Source: CAIWHR01 sp963713275 (lineage in GTDB: Bacteria > Pseudomonadota > Gammaproteobacteria > Burkholderiales > Casimicrobiaceae). From it: a DNA stretch of 64,000 bases. Position 1 is the first letter of the stretch. Each line of letters opens with the position of its first letter. Positions 17,983 to 25,896 of the stretch are shown one piece after another. Below the pieces are notes generated by a model that made no database searches, was not told the origin of the DNA, and was given only the letters and a program-made list of their open reading frames with translations. Position numbers and translations under genes: made by a program. Where the stretch lies: positions 124,001 to 188,000 of the forward strand of contig CAVQLG010000021.1 of NCBI GenBank assembly GCA_963713275.1, given 5' to 3'.

Positions 17983-18027
17983 GGCCACACCGCCGAGCGC
18001 CTTGCGGCGGGCCTGCGACGATCGACG

Positions 18028-18203
18028 TTCCCTGCGGTGTTCGAGCCGCTCAAACACTCTTTGGACCAATGCCAAGCTAGCGTGGTTGCCAAGCTATTTG
18101 CGGGCCGGTGTGCGTTCCCACGCGGAAGCGCCTGATGGCCCCGGCAGGCGACCCTCTTGAACCTCAGGTTCAGGATGATGGGCGGCACGGCACAGGCGGG
18201 GAA
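18028..18203 (+). ncRNA. ssrS: 6S RNA
   Basis: Regulatory RNA that mimics an open promoter and binds the sigma-70 RNA polymerase holoenzyme. It lies 45 bases after zapA, its normal position. The 5' segment TTCCCTGCGGTGTTCGAGCC can pair with the 3' segment GGCGGCACGGCACAGGCGGG to form the closing stem. The 3' side carries the characteristic CTTGAACCTCAGGTTCAGG, close to the CTTGAACC...GGTTCAAGG of E. coli 6S RNA. Size (about 176 nt) is typical. Ends are set by the outermost pairing and are accurate to a few bases only. The gene for 5-formyltetrahydrofolate cyclo-ligase that often follows is not found here. Confidence 0.85.
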
Positions 18204-18424
18204 CACCCATTGCTTGGGCGCGAAGGCCGACGCGGCGCCACGGTCGCGTGCGCGTCCTGCTTCGTGGCACCGAGCCCGGCGCGACGGGTGACCACGGTTC
18301 TACCCGAAACACGGTCGCGCGCGGCGCTGCGGACCGCGTTCGCGCCGGTCGTGTGGCTCGCGGCGTCCATCGAATCCCTCCCGTCGGGCACGGGGTGTTT
18401 CGCGCCGGCGCGAGGCGGCGCCAC

Positions 18425-18892
18425 GTGAAGCACTGGCTGATGAAGTCCGAGCCCGGCGAGTTCTCGATCGACGATCTCGCTGCGGCACGCGGACGCAAGG
18501 TCGCGTGGTTCGGCGTGCGCAACTACCAGGCCCGCAATTTCATGCGCGACGAGATGAAGCGTGGCGACCGGGCGTTCTTCTACCATTCGAGTTGCGCCGA
18601 GCCGGGGGTCGCCGGCGTCGTGGAGGTTTCGCGCGAGTCCTTCCCCGACGCAACCCAGTTCGATCCCGGTAGCAGGTACTTCGATCCCAAGGCGACTCCC
18701 GCTGCGCCGCGCTGGTTCAACGTCGAGGTTCGTCTCGTCCAGAAGACGCGCCTCGTGACGCTCTCCGAACTGCGCGCCGATCCCACGCTCGCGTCGCTCA
18801 CCATCCTGCAGCGCGGCAACCGGCTGTCGATCACGCCGGTGACGCCCGCGCAGTGGGCGCGGATCTGCCGGCTTGCCGGAGCGCAGCCTTGA
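18425..18892 (+). CDS. EVE-domain protein
   Basis: 155-residue EVE (PUA-like) protein, related to human THYN1; such domains are thought to bind modified bases in DNA or RNA. Hallmarks: HWLMKSEPGEFSIDDL at the N-terminus, GVRNYQARNFMRDEM, YHSSCAEPGVAGVVEV and FDPKATPAAPRWFNVEV. The GTG at 18425 gives the standard start (VKHWLMKSEP), with GAGG about nine bases upstream. In betaproteobacteria it is commonly found just after zapA/6S RNA. Its stop overlaps the TTG start of the next gene. Confidence 0.92.
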   Translation: MKHWLMKSEPGEFSIDDLAAARGRKVAWFGVRNYQARNFMRDEMKRGDRAFFYHSSCAEPGVAGVVEVSRESFPDATQFDPGSRYFDPKATPAAPRWFNVEVRLVQKTRLVTLSELRADPTLASLTILQRGNRLSITPVTPAQWARICRLAGAQP

Positions 18893-19707
18893 CCGGCATC
18901 GATCCGTTGCTCATCGCCGGGTTCGTCGCGCTGGGATGCGTCGTCGGTTTTCTCGCCGGGCTGCTCGGCATCGGCGGCGGCATGACGATGGTGCCCATCC
19001 TCACCATCATCTTCACGCGGATCGCGTCTCCCGCGGCGCACGTCGTGCACATGGCGGTCGCGACCTCCACGGCGACGATCATCTTCACCGCCATCTCGTC
19101 GGCCCGCGAGCATCATCGGCACGGCGCGGTGCTGTGGCCGGTCGTCGCGGGGCTCGCGCCGGGCATCCTCGCCGGGTCCTTCGTGGGGCCGCAGGTCGTG
19201 CGCGGGATGTCGACTTCCGCGCTGGCGCTGTTCTTCGGCGTGTTCGTCGCGTTCTCGGCCACGCAGATGCTGCTCGACAAGAAGCCCAAGCCGTCGCGGG
19301 AACTGCCCGGCAAGGCGGGCCTTTTCGGCGTCGGCGGGACCATCGGCCTCGTCTCGAGCATGGTCGGCGCGGGCGGCGGCTTCCTGTCCGTGCCGTTCAT
19401 GACCTGGTGCAACGTGAAGATCCACAACGCGGTCGCAACCTCGGCGGCGCTCGGGCTGCCGATCGCGGTGGCCGGCACCCTCGGCTTCGTCGTCGCCGGC
19501 TGGGGCGCGCCGGACATGCCCCGGTACAGCCTCGGCTACATCTACCTGCCGGCGCTGGCGTCGATCGTCGCCGCAAGCATGATCACCGCGCCGGTCGGCG
19601 CGCGCACGGCGCATCGCTGGCCGGTGAAGAAGCTCAAGCGCGCGTTCGCGTTCTTGCTCTACGCGCTGGCTGCGTACATGCTGTGGAAGGCTTGGACGGC
19701 GGGCTGA
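18889..19707 (+). CDS. TauE/SafE-family membrane permease
   Basis: Predicted eight-helix inner-membrane transporter of the TauE/SafE (DUF81) family, associated with sulfite, sulfoacetate or other organic anion movement. The 272 residues include the paired glycine-rich motifs GLLGIGGGMTMVPIL and SMVGAGGGFLSVPF that mark the two repeats. The start is a TTG at 18889 overlapping the EVE stop (TTGA), with GGAG seven bases upstream, so translation appears coupled. The 3' end overlaps the convergent glycerate kinase gene by 74 bases. Substrate cannot be told from sequence. Confidence 0.9.
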   Translation: MTGIDPLLIAGFVALGCVVGFLAGLLGIGGGMTMVPILTIIFTRIASPAAHVVHMAVATSTATIIFTAISSAREHHRHGAVLWPVVAGLAPGILAGSFVGPQVVRGMSTSALALFFGVFVAFSATQMLLDKKPKPSRELPGKAGLFGVGGTIGLVSSMVGAGGGFLSVPFMTWCNVKIHNAVATSAALGLPIAVAGTLGFVVAGWGAPDMPRYSLGYIYLPALASIVAASMITAPVGARTAHRWPVKKLKRAFAFLLYALAAYMLWKAWTAG

Positions 19708-20890
19708 CCGGGCACCGCCTTGCCGCCGCGAACACGCGCGCGAGCTCGGCGGCACGATCGGCCAAGAGCGCGTCCGCGCGCGCGACGCATTCGGCGAGGG
19801 CCATCGGCCCCGGGGCAATGCCGAACGATCCCGCGAAGTGCTCGCCCAACGCATCGAGCGCCGCCGGATCGACGGCGCCGGAAACGAGCGTCGCCGGCAC
19901 GCCGGCCAAGCGCGCGCGCTGGGCGACGACGAACGGCGCCTTCGCGAGCAGCGTCTGCGCGTCGCTGCGCCCTTCGCCGGTCAGCGCCCAGTCGGCGTGC
20001 GCGAGCGCGCGATCCAAGCCGTTGAGGTCCGCGACGACGGCGGCGCCGGAGCGAAACTCGCCGCCGATCGCCTGCAGCGCAAAGCCCAACCCCCCGGCCG
20101 CCCCCGCGCCGGGCCGCTCCGCAGCAGGGCGTCCGATCGCCGCCTCGGCGAGTGCGGCGAACCGGCCAAGCGCCGCGTCGAAGCGCGCGACGTCGTCGCG
20201 GGTCACACCCTTCTGCGCTCCGAAGACCGCCGTCGCTCCACGTTCGCCGCAGAGCGGGTTGTTGACGTCGGACATGATCGTGATCCTGCACTGCCCGAGC
20301 CGTCGGTCGAGCCCGCGCGCATCGACCCGCGCGAGCGTGGCGAGGCCCGCCGGCGTCGGCAGCACGACTCGTCCGTGCACGTCCAGCAGTTTCATTCCCA
20401 GCGCGGCGAGCATGCCGGCGCCGCCGTCGTTGGTGCTGCTGCCGCCCAGGCCGATCATGAATCGCCGCAGTCCGGCATCGAGCAGCGCGACGACGAGCTC
20501 GCCGATGCCCCGCGTGTCGCGGTCGGCCACGCGCCTCGCCATCGCCGTCGCGTCGGTGATCGGGACCACCTGGGCGACCTCGATCACCGCCACCGCGTCC
20601 TCACCGCGACCCAGCACGCCGTAGCCGGCTTCGACCGGTGCGCCGGCCGCGCCGCGAACGGCAAGCTGCCGCCGGACGCCGGCGGCGCCGGCGGCCGTGA
20701 GCACGGCGTCCAGCGTTCCCTCCCCACCGTCGGCCATCGGGCAGCGGCGAATGCTCGCCTTGGGCCAGACACGGCGCAGTCCCGCTTCCAGCGCCGCGCA
20801 GACCGCCGGCGCGTCGAGCGAACCCTTGAACGAATCCGGGGCGACGACGACCGACGGCGGCGCCCGCAAGGCGCCTTCAGCGCTTGCCAT
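19634..20890 (-). CDS. garK: Glycerate 2-kinase (GarK family)
   Basis: Phosphorylates glycerate with ATP to 2-phosphoglycerate, feeding glyoxylate and sugar-acid carbon into glycolysis. The 418 residues contain VVVAPDSFKGSL at the N-terminus, MADGGEGTLDAV and the conserved MIGLGGSSTNDGGAGML. The usual length is about 380; the last roughly 25 residues (Pro/Arg-rich) run antisense across the 3' end of the TauE gene and look like read-through of the family's normal end. It lies 10 bases downstream of the Sua5-type gene and is probably co-transcribed. Confidence 0.92.
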   Translation of the reverse strand: MASAEGALRAPPSVVVAPDSFKGSLDAPAVCAALEAGLRRVWPKASIRRCPMADGGEGTLDAVLTAAGAAGVRRQLAVRGAAGAPVEAGYGVLGRGEDAVAVIEVAQVVPITDATAMARRVADRDTRGIGELVVALLDAGLRRFMIGLGGSSTNDGGAGMLAALGMKLLDVHGRVVLPTPAGLATLARVDARGLDRRLGQCRITIMSDVNNPLCGERGATAVFGAQKGVTRDDVARFDAALGRFAALAEAAIGRPAAERPGAGAAGGLGFALQAIGGEFRSGAAVVADLNGLDRALAHADWALTGEGRSDAQTLLAKAPFVVAQRARLAGVPATLVSGAVDPAALDALGEHFAGSFGIAPGPMALAECVARADALLADRAAELARVFAAARRCPVSPPSKPSTACTQPARRARTRTRA

Positions 20891-20900
20891 TCACCCGCCG

Positions 20901-21899
20901 TCAGTCGCGATCATCGTCGCTCCCGGCAGCCGCCCGCGTCAGCCGGTCGCGGATCGCGAGCCAGGCCGGATCGGCCGGGGGCGCCTCGATCAGGATCTCG
21001 TCGGCCTGGGCGGCGTCGAGCGTGCGCAGGTTCGCGTACAGATCGTGCGCGTAGCCCGCCGGATCGGCCGGCGCGGTGATCCAGGTACCGGCGAAGTCCT
21101 CTGCGCGCGCGACGCCGCGCGAGAGCACGGCGGGATTCTCGTCCCGCCCGAGGCGCTGGCGCACCTCGCTCGGCAGCGCCGCCGGCGCAATGAGCTGGGT
21201 CCGCGTCCGCGGCGCATAGTGCGCGGTCAGCGAGCCCGGGGCACGGGGCGCCCCGCCGTCCGCGCCCCGCGGGGGGCGCCCCAGCACGCGGGCGAGCGCG
21301 TCGATTCCGAGACTGCCCGGACGCAGCAGCATCGGGCCCTGCGCGTCGAAGGCGACGATCGTCGATTCGATGCCGAGGTCGCTGGCGCCGCCGTCGAGGA
21401 TCATCGCCACCGCGTCGCCGAGGTCGGCGTCCACGTGCGCCGCGGTCGTCGGCGAAATCCGGCCAAAGCGGTTGGCCGACGGCGCCGCGATCCCGCCTCC
21501 CCCGGCGCGCGCGAACGCTTCGAGCAACGCGCGCGCGACCGGGTGCGCGGGCACGCGCAGGCCCACCGAGTCCTGGCCGCCGGTGACGATGTCGTCGACG
21601 CCGGGTGCACGCGGCAGGATCAGCGTCAGCGGCCCGGGCCAGAACGCGGCAGCGAGCTCGCGTGCGCCCTCGGGCACCGAGCGCACCCACTGCGGCAACG
21701 CGTCGACTCCGCCGACGTGGACGATCACCGGATGGTCGGCGGGGCGCCCCTTGGCGGCGAAGATCCGGGCCACCGCAGCGGGATTCGAGGCGTCGGCACC
21801 GAGGCCGTAGACGGTCTCCGTGGGAAACGCGACGAGCTCCCCCTGCTGCAGCGCTCGCACCGCACGACCGATCGCCGGCGGCGTCGGAGCATGGATCAT
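20901..21899 (-). CDS. tsaC: L-threonylcarbamoyladenylate synthase (Sua5 type)
   Basis: Makes threonylcarbamoyl-AMP for the t6A37 tRNA modification. The 332 residues have the YrdC fold (VAFPTETVYGLGADASN; IFAAKGRPADHPVIVHV; PGPLTLILPRAPGV; APSANRFGRISPTTA) plus the C-terminal Sua5 domain (GSLTAHYAPRTRTQL...). The extra domain marks it as the long Sua5 form rather than the short TsaC form. The ATG at 21899 gives the standard start; the frame continues upstream but across the metK promoter region. It is divergent from metK and followed by garK. Confidence 0.92.
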   Translation of the reverse strand: MIHAPTPPAIGRAVRALQQGELVAFPTETVYGLGADASNPAAVARIFAAKGRPADHPVIVHVGGVDALPQWVRSVPEGARELAAAFWPGPLTLILPRAPGVDDIVTGGQDSVGLRVPAHPVARALLEAFARAGGGGIAAPSANRFGRISPTTAAHVDADLGDAVAMILDGGASDLGIESTIVAFDAQGPMLLRPGSLGIDALARVLGRPPRGADGGAPRAPGSLTAHYAPRTRTQLIAPAALPSEVRQRLGRDENPAVLSRGVARAEDFAGTWITAPADPAGYAHDLYANLRTLDAAQADEILIEAPPADPAWLAIRDRLTRAAAGSDDDRD

Positions 21900-21961
21900 C
21901 GCGGCCCCACCGGCAGGCCGTGCCCGTGGTCCGGACCGCCGAACGAACGAAGACAACCTGC

Positions 21962-21967
21962 TAGAAT
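21962..21967 (+). promoter_or_regulatory. Candidate -10 element for metK
   Basis: TAGAAT 55 bases upstream of the metK ATG in the divergent gap with the Sua5-type gene. No good -35. I see no SAM- or SAH-riboswitch consensus in this leader. Confidence 0.35.
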
Positions 21968-22022
21968 CATCGTTTTTTCCGTCGGCGCCGCGGTCGCGCC
22001 TGGCTGAAGGGAGTCTTGGGCA

Positions 22023-23189
22023 ATGAGCGATTTCCTTTTCACTTCGGAGTCGGTTTCGGAAGGCCATCCGGACAAGATCGCCGACCAGATCTCCGATGCG
22101 GTGCTGGATGCGATTCTAACTGCGGAGCCCACGGCCCGGGTGGCCGCGGAAACGCTCGTCTCCACCGGACTCGTGGTCATGACCGGTGAGATCACGACCA
22201 GCCACAAGCACGACTACAGCCAGATCGCCCGCGACACGGTGCGGCGCATCGGCTACAACGACCCCGAGCTGAGGTTCGACGCCGACGGCTGCGCGGTGAT
22301 GGTCTGCTATGGCCGCCAGTCGCCGGACATCGCGCGCGGCGTCGACCACGCGTCCGACGAGTACTTGAACCAGGGCGCCGGCGACCAGGGGCTGATGTTC
22401 GGCTACGCCTGCGACGAGACGCCATCGCTGATGCCCGTGCCGATCTACTACGCGCACCGCCTCGTGCAGCGGCAAAGCGAGGTGCGTCGCGACGGCCGCC
22501 TGCCGTGGCTGCGCCCGGACGCCAAGTCGCAGGTGACGGTCCGCTACGAGGGTGGCAGGCCGGTCGCGATCGACACCGTGGTGCTGTCGACGCAGCACCA
22601 CCCCAGCATGAACGAACGCCACGCCGCGCTCGCCGAGGCCGTGATCGACGAGATCATCAAGCCGGTGTTGCCGAGGGAAATGCTGAAGGGCACCAAGTAC
22701 CTGATCAATCCCACCGGGCGCTTCGAGATCGGCGGCCCGCACGGCGATGCCGGCCTCACCGGTCGCAAGATCATCGTCGACACCTACGGCGGGGCGGCGC
22801 CGCACGGAGGCGGCGCCTTCTCCGGCAAGGATCCGTCGAAGGTCGACCGCTCGGGGGCGTACGCCGCGCGCTATGTCGCGAAGAACATCGTCGCGGCCGG
22901 CATCGCCCGGCAGTGCCAGGTGCAGCTGTCCTACGCGATCGGCGTGGCGCACCCGATCAACGTCACCGTCTACACCGAGGGCACGGGCCGGATCGACGAC
23001 GACAGCATCGCCCAGCTGGTCACCGCGCATTTCGACCTGCGACCCAAGGGCATCGTCCAGATGCTCGACCTCCTGCGCCCGATCTACCTTAAGACCGCCG
23101 CGTACGGGCACTTCGGCCGCGACGAGCCCGAGTTCACCTGGGAGGCGACCGACCGCGCGGCGGCGCTGCGCGCCGCCGCAGGCCTGTAG
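22023..23189 (+). CDS. metK: S-adenosylmethionine synthase
   Basis: Converts methionine and ATP to SAM. The 388 residues are the family's usual length. Motifs: FTSESVSEGHPDKIADQIS at the N-terminus, GAGDQGLMFGYA, LPWLRPDAKSQVTV, the phosphate-binding loop GGGAFSGKDPSKVDRS, and VQLSYAIGVAHPINV. The ATG at 22023 is preceded by GAAGGGAG about eight bases upstream. It is followed after 13 bases by an uncharacterised gene on the same strand. Confidence 0.97.
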   Translation: MSDFLFTSESVSEGHPDKIADQISDAVLDAILTAEPTARVAAETLVSTGLVVMTGEITTSHKHDYSQIARDTVRRIGYNDPELRFDADGCAVMVCYGRQSPDIARGVDHASDEYLNQGAGDQGLMFGYACDETPSLMPVPIYYAHRLVQRQSEVRRDGRLPWLRPDAKSQVTVRYEGGRPVAIDTVVLSTQHHPSMNERHAALAEAVIDEIIKPVLPREMLKGTKYLINPTGRFEIGGPHGDAGLTGRKIIVDTYGGAAPHGGGAFSGKDPSKVDRSGAYAARYVAKNIVAAGIARQCQVQLSYAIGVAHPINVTVYTEGTGRIDDDSIAQLVTAHFDLRPKGIVQMLDLLRPIYLKTAAYGHFGRDEPEFTWEATDRAAALRAAAGL

Positions 23190-23202
23190 CGAGCACCCCG
23201 GC

Positions 23203-23688
23203 GTGGACCGCACGGTCTGGGCGCGGCGGCTCACCGCCGACTACATGGCCGAGGCTTGGCGGATCGTCTGCGTGCGCGTGATCGGCGAGGCCGTTCGCGA
23301 TCACGGCGGGGAGGCGGTGCGCACGCCGGCGCACTACCTCGCGGCCGCGTGGTCCCCGGGGGTCGTCGCCCCGTCGCGCTGGCCGGAGGCGGTGGTCATC
23401 GGGTCACCGACGTCGGAGCGGGCGCTTGCCGAGCTCGCGTCGCAGTTGCCGAACCACGCCCGGCTCTGGCTGGGGAGCACCGATCAGCTCGACGCCGCGC
23501 TCGCGGCGGAAATCCTGCTCGCGACCGACCGCAACCTCGAGGACTACCAGCGCGCTGGGGTCGCGGCGTTCGTCGCTGCCGAGCGCGCGCGCACCGAGCG
23601 CGTGCTGGCTGGAAGCTACACCGACGTCGACCCGGGGTTTCAGCGCTTCCGCGCGCGCGTGCTGGGCGGACACGGCGGCGGCGAATGA
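23203..23688 (+). CDS. Uncharacterised protein downstream of metK
   Basis: 161-residue predicted cytoplasmic protein that I do not recognise. It starts at GTG 23203, 13 bases after metK; an in-frame ATG at 23245 is the alternative. No signal peptide or membrane segment is apparent. Composition is Ala/Arg-rich, with helical stretches (YMAEAWRIVCVRVIGEAV; ALAAEILLATDRNLEDYQRA) and a VVIGSPTSERALAELA segment. Codon use matches its neighbours. Proximity suggests co-transcription with metK, but no function is inferred. Confidence 0.6.
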   Translation: MDRTVWARRLTADYMAEAWRIVCVRVIGEAVRDHGGEAVRTPAHYLAAAWSPGVVAPSRWPEAVVIGSPTSERALAELASQLPNHARLWLGSTDQLDAALAAEILLATDRNLEDYQRAGVAAFVAAERARTERVLAGSYTDVDPGFQRFRARVLGGHGGGE

Positions 23689-23862
23689 AGCGCCCGCCGT
23701 ATCCCCCCGCCCGCGCGGGCGCAGGCGCCGAGCACACAGGCAGCCCGGGAGACACGCCGCTCGCATGCGACGAACCACGCTGCCCCGCGGATCGAGCGCC
23801 TCGTCCCGAGCGTCGAGCGGGCGCTTCAACGGGAAAGAAGAGGGAAGCATCTTGCCTTTGCC

Positions 23863-23891
23863 TTTCGTGTCCCGGCGCGCTGCGGTAGAAT
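23863..23891 (+). promoter_or_regulatory. Candidate promoter for the 42-residue basic protein
   Basis: TAGAAT at 23886-23891 with a weak TTTCGT at 23863-23868, spacer 17. The predicted start near 23898 is about 70 bases before the ATG. Confidence 0.4.
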
Positions 23892-23967
23892 GCGCCGTTC
23901 CCGGGGGTTGCCTGCCCCGGGACCGCGTCGCCGCAGCCGGCTTCCCATCACCCCGAAGGAGTTCCCC

Positions 23968-24096
23968 ATGGCAGAACGTTCCCGCACCCGTCGCAACACG
24001 CTCGAGCGCCGTTGCCTTGGGAAGTCCTTCAAGCGGCTGTTCGTCGGCTCGCCGAAGGGCGTCTTCAAGATGCTCGAGAAGATCAAGAAGGCGTGA
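23968..24096 (+). CDS. 42-residue highly basic small protein
   Basis: Short gene with ATG 23968 and a GAAGGA Shine-Dalgarno seven bases upstream. Of 42 residues, 14 are Lys or Arg, giving a strongly positive peptide (TRRNTLERRCLGKSFKRLF ... KMLEKIKKA) without a membrane segment. It has its own promoter-like TAGAAT upstream and a hairpin terminator 40 bases after the stop, so it looks like an independent transcription unit. Nucleic-acid or ribosome binding is plausible from charge only; I do not recognise a family. Confidence 0.65.
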   Translation: MAERSRTRRNTLERRCLGKSFKRLFVGSPKGVFKMLEKIKKA

Positions 24097-24135
24097 CGCG
24101 CAGCACCGGTCTGGCGGGCCGGCGTCTCATGGAAG

Positions 24136-24159
24136 GGGCCGCGCGCAGCGGCCCTTTCG
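24136..24159 (+). terminator. Rho-independent terminator after the 42-residue gene
   Basis: Perfect 7-bp GC stem (GGGCCGC / GCGGCCC) with a 5-base loop, followed by TTTCGCTT. It separates the small gene from the SRPBCC-SDR gene. Confidence 0.65.
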
Positions 24160-24293
24160 CTTGCTGCGCGGGATGCGCGCCCTGCCGAAACCCGCGGCAG
24201 CTCCCCGCCGGGCCGGGGCACCGCTGCCGACGCCGTGAACCTCGAGCGCGCCCCGGCGTGCCGCCACGCCGACCCTTTGGCCCCAACGCCGCC

Positions 24294-25718
24294 ATGACCC
24301 GACTGCACGAAACGATCGAAGTCCCGCGTCCGATCGACGAGGTCTTCGCCTACACCAGCAATTTTGGCAATGCGGCGCAATGGGATCCCGGGGTCGCGGA
24401 ATCCACCCAGGCCCGCCCGGGTCCGATCGGGATCGGCACCCGGTTCGATCTGCGGGTGAGGTTCGGGCCGCGGTCGTTCCCCATGACCTACGTCGTGCGC
24501 GAGTACGATCCGCCGAGGCGCGTGGTGCTCGAGGGCAGGAGCGACTCGGTTCACGCCCTGGACCTGATCGAGTTTGCGCCCACTCCGCGCGGCACCCGGA
24601 TCGCCTACACGGCGGATATCTCCTTGCTCGGCGCGATGCGCGTCGTCGAGCCGTGGCTGAACAAGTCGCTCGACAAAGTCGGCAAGGACGCCGTCCAGGG
24701 GCTTCGCAGCGCCCTGAGCACGGACGCGCCGCCGCCCGAACGCAGCCTCCTGAACGATCTCCAGGACCGCCTGCTCGTGCCCGGCCTGCTCGGCTTCACC
24801 AACGTCGGCTATCACTGGCACAGGCGGCGCTGGAAACCGCTGGCCGTCACGTTGCGCGACCGCACGGTCGTGGTCACGGGCGCCACCTCGGGCTTGGGAC
24901 GAGCCGCCGCGTCGCAGCTGGCGGAACTCGGCGCGCGTGTGATTCTGGTCGGCCGCCATCCGGACCGCGCCGAGGCGACCCGCCGCGAGATCGTTGCCGC
25001 GACGGGCAACGAGAATCTCGCGGTGGCGCTGGCCGATCTCAGCCTGCTTTCCGACGTGAGGCGGCTCGCGCAGCGGCTTCTGCGCGACGAGCCCCGGATC
25101 CACGTCCTCGTCAACAACGCCGGCGTGCTGCTCAACCGGCGCACGACGACCGCCGAGGGCCACGAGGCCACGCTCGCGACCAATCTGCTCGCCCCCTTCC
25201 TCCTCACGCAAGCGTTGCTGCCGTGCCTGCGCAAATCGGCGCCGTCCAGAATCATCAACGTGTCCTCGGGCGGGATGTACGCCACCGGTCTCGCGCTCGA
25301 TGACCTGCAGTACGAGAAGAGCGCCTACGACGGCAGCCGGGCGTACGCACGCACCAAGCGCGCGCTCGTCGTCCTGACCGAGATGTGGGCGGACCAGCTG
25401 AAGGACAGCGGCGTGGTCGTGCACGCGATGCATCCGGGCTGGGCGGACACCCCCGGTGTGGCAAGTTCGCTACCCGGATTCCGCACCGTCACCCGGCGGC
25501 TCCTGCGCACCGCGGAGCAGGGCGCTGACACCATCACCTGGCTCGCCGCCTCGCGGGAGGCCGCCAAAGTGAGCGGCCTCTTCTGGCTCGACCGCGAGCC
25601 TCACACCACCCACGTGCTTCCGGGTACCGATCCGTCGCCGCAGGAGCGGCAGGCGCTGTGGGAAACGCTGGAGAAACTTACTGCGTCGAGAAGAGGAGCG
25701 CGGGCGGCGGACCGCTGA
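24294..25718 (+). CDS. SRPBCC-SDR fusion oxidoreductase
   Basis: 474-residue two-domain protein. Residues 1 to about 145 form an SRPBCC/START-like ligand-binding domain (TIEVPRPIDEVFAYTSNFGN; AAQWDPGVAESTQARPGP; ADISLLGAMRVVEPWL). Residues about 183-474 form a short-chain dehydrogenase with the cofactor loop TGATSGLGRAAA, VNNAGVLLN, the catalytic Ser in NVSSGGMYAT and the YxxxK pair in YARTKRAL. Domain order suggests a hydrophobic substrate delivered to a reductase, acting perhaps on lipid or steroid-like carbonyls; that is inference. The ATG at 24294 matches the start of the SRPBCC fold. No operon partner is evident. Confidence 0.88.
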   Translation: MTRLHETIEVPRPIDEVFAYTSNFGNAAQWDPGVAESTQARPGPIGIGTRFDLRVRFGPRSFPMTYVVREYDPPRRVVLEGRSDSVHALDLIEFAPTPRGTRIAYTADISLLGAMRVVEPWLNKSLDKVGKDAVQGLRSALSTDAPPPERSLLNDLQDRLLVPGLLGFTNVGYHWHRRRWKPLAVTLRDRTVVVTGATSGLGRAAASQLAELGARVILVGRHPDRAEATRREIVAATGNENLAVALADLSLLSDVRRLAQRLLRDEPRIHVLVNNAGVLLNRRTTTAEGHEATLATNLLAPFLLTQALLPCLRKSAPSRIINVSSGGMYATGLALDDLQYEKSAYDGSRAYARTKRALVVLTEMWADQLKDSGVVVHAMHPGWADTPGVASSLPGFRTVTRRLLRTAEQGADTITWLAASREAAKVSGLFWLDREPHTTHVLPGTDPSPQERQALWETLEKLTASRRGARAADR

Positions 25719-25787
25719 CCCCGCACTCCGCGGCGCGCCTGCGCACGGCGCGCGGGTGGGCGCCGCAGTCGGCTCGCGCGCTGCCGG

Positions 25788-25793
25788 TAGAAT
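25788..25793 (+). promoter_or_regulatory. Candidate -10 element upstream of the Nudix gene
   Basis: TAGAAT about 100 bases upstream of the Nudix ATG, in the gap after the SRPBCC-SDR gene. No good -35 hexamer. Confidence 0.35.
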
Positions 25794-25896
25794 TGCCCTG
25801 CGTCGGCTGGAATGCGTCGGAGCGTGAGGGCGCGCGACGCGGGGACGCAGAGCATGGGTCGACGAGGTCATCGAATCGTGGGTCGGAGCCGACGCG

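Noticed and set aside
18204..18424. Possible 5-formyltetrahydrofolate cyclo-ligase gene after 6S RNA
   Set aside because: No frame here resembles the enzyme and the space is too short.
21900..22022. SAM or SAH riboswitch before metK
   Set aside because: No conserved core of any SAM- or SAH-sensing RNA is visible and the leader is only about 50 bases.
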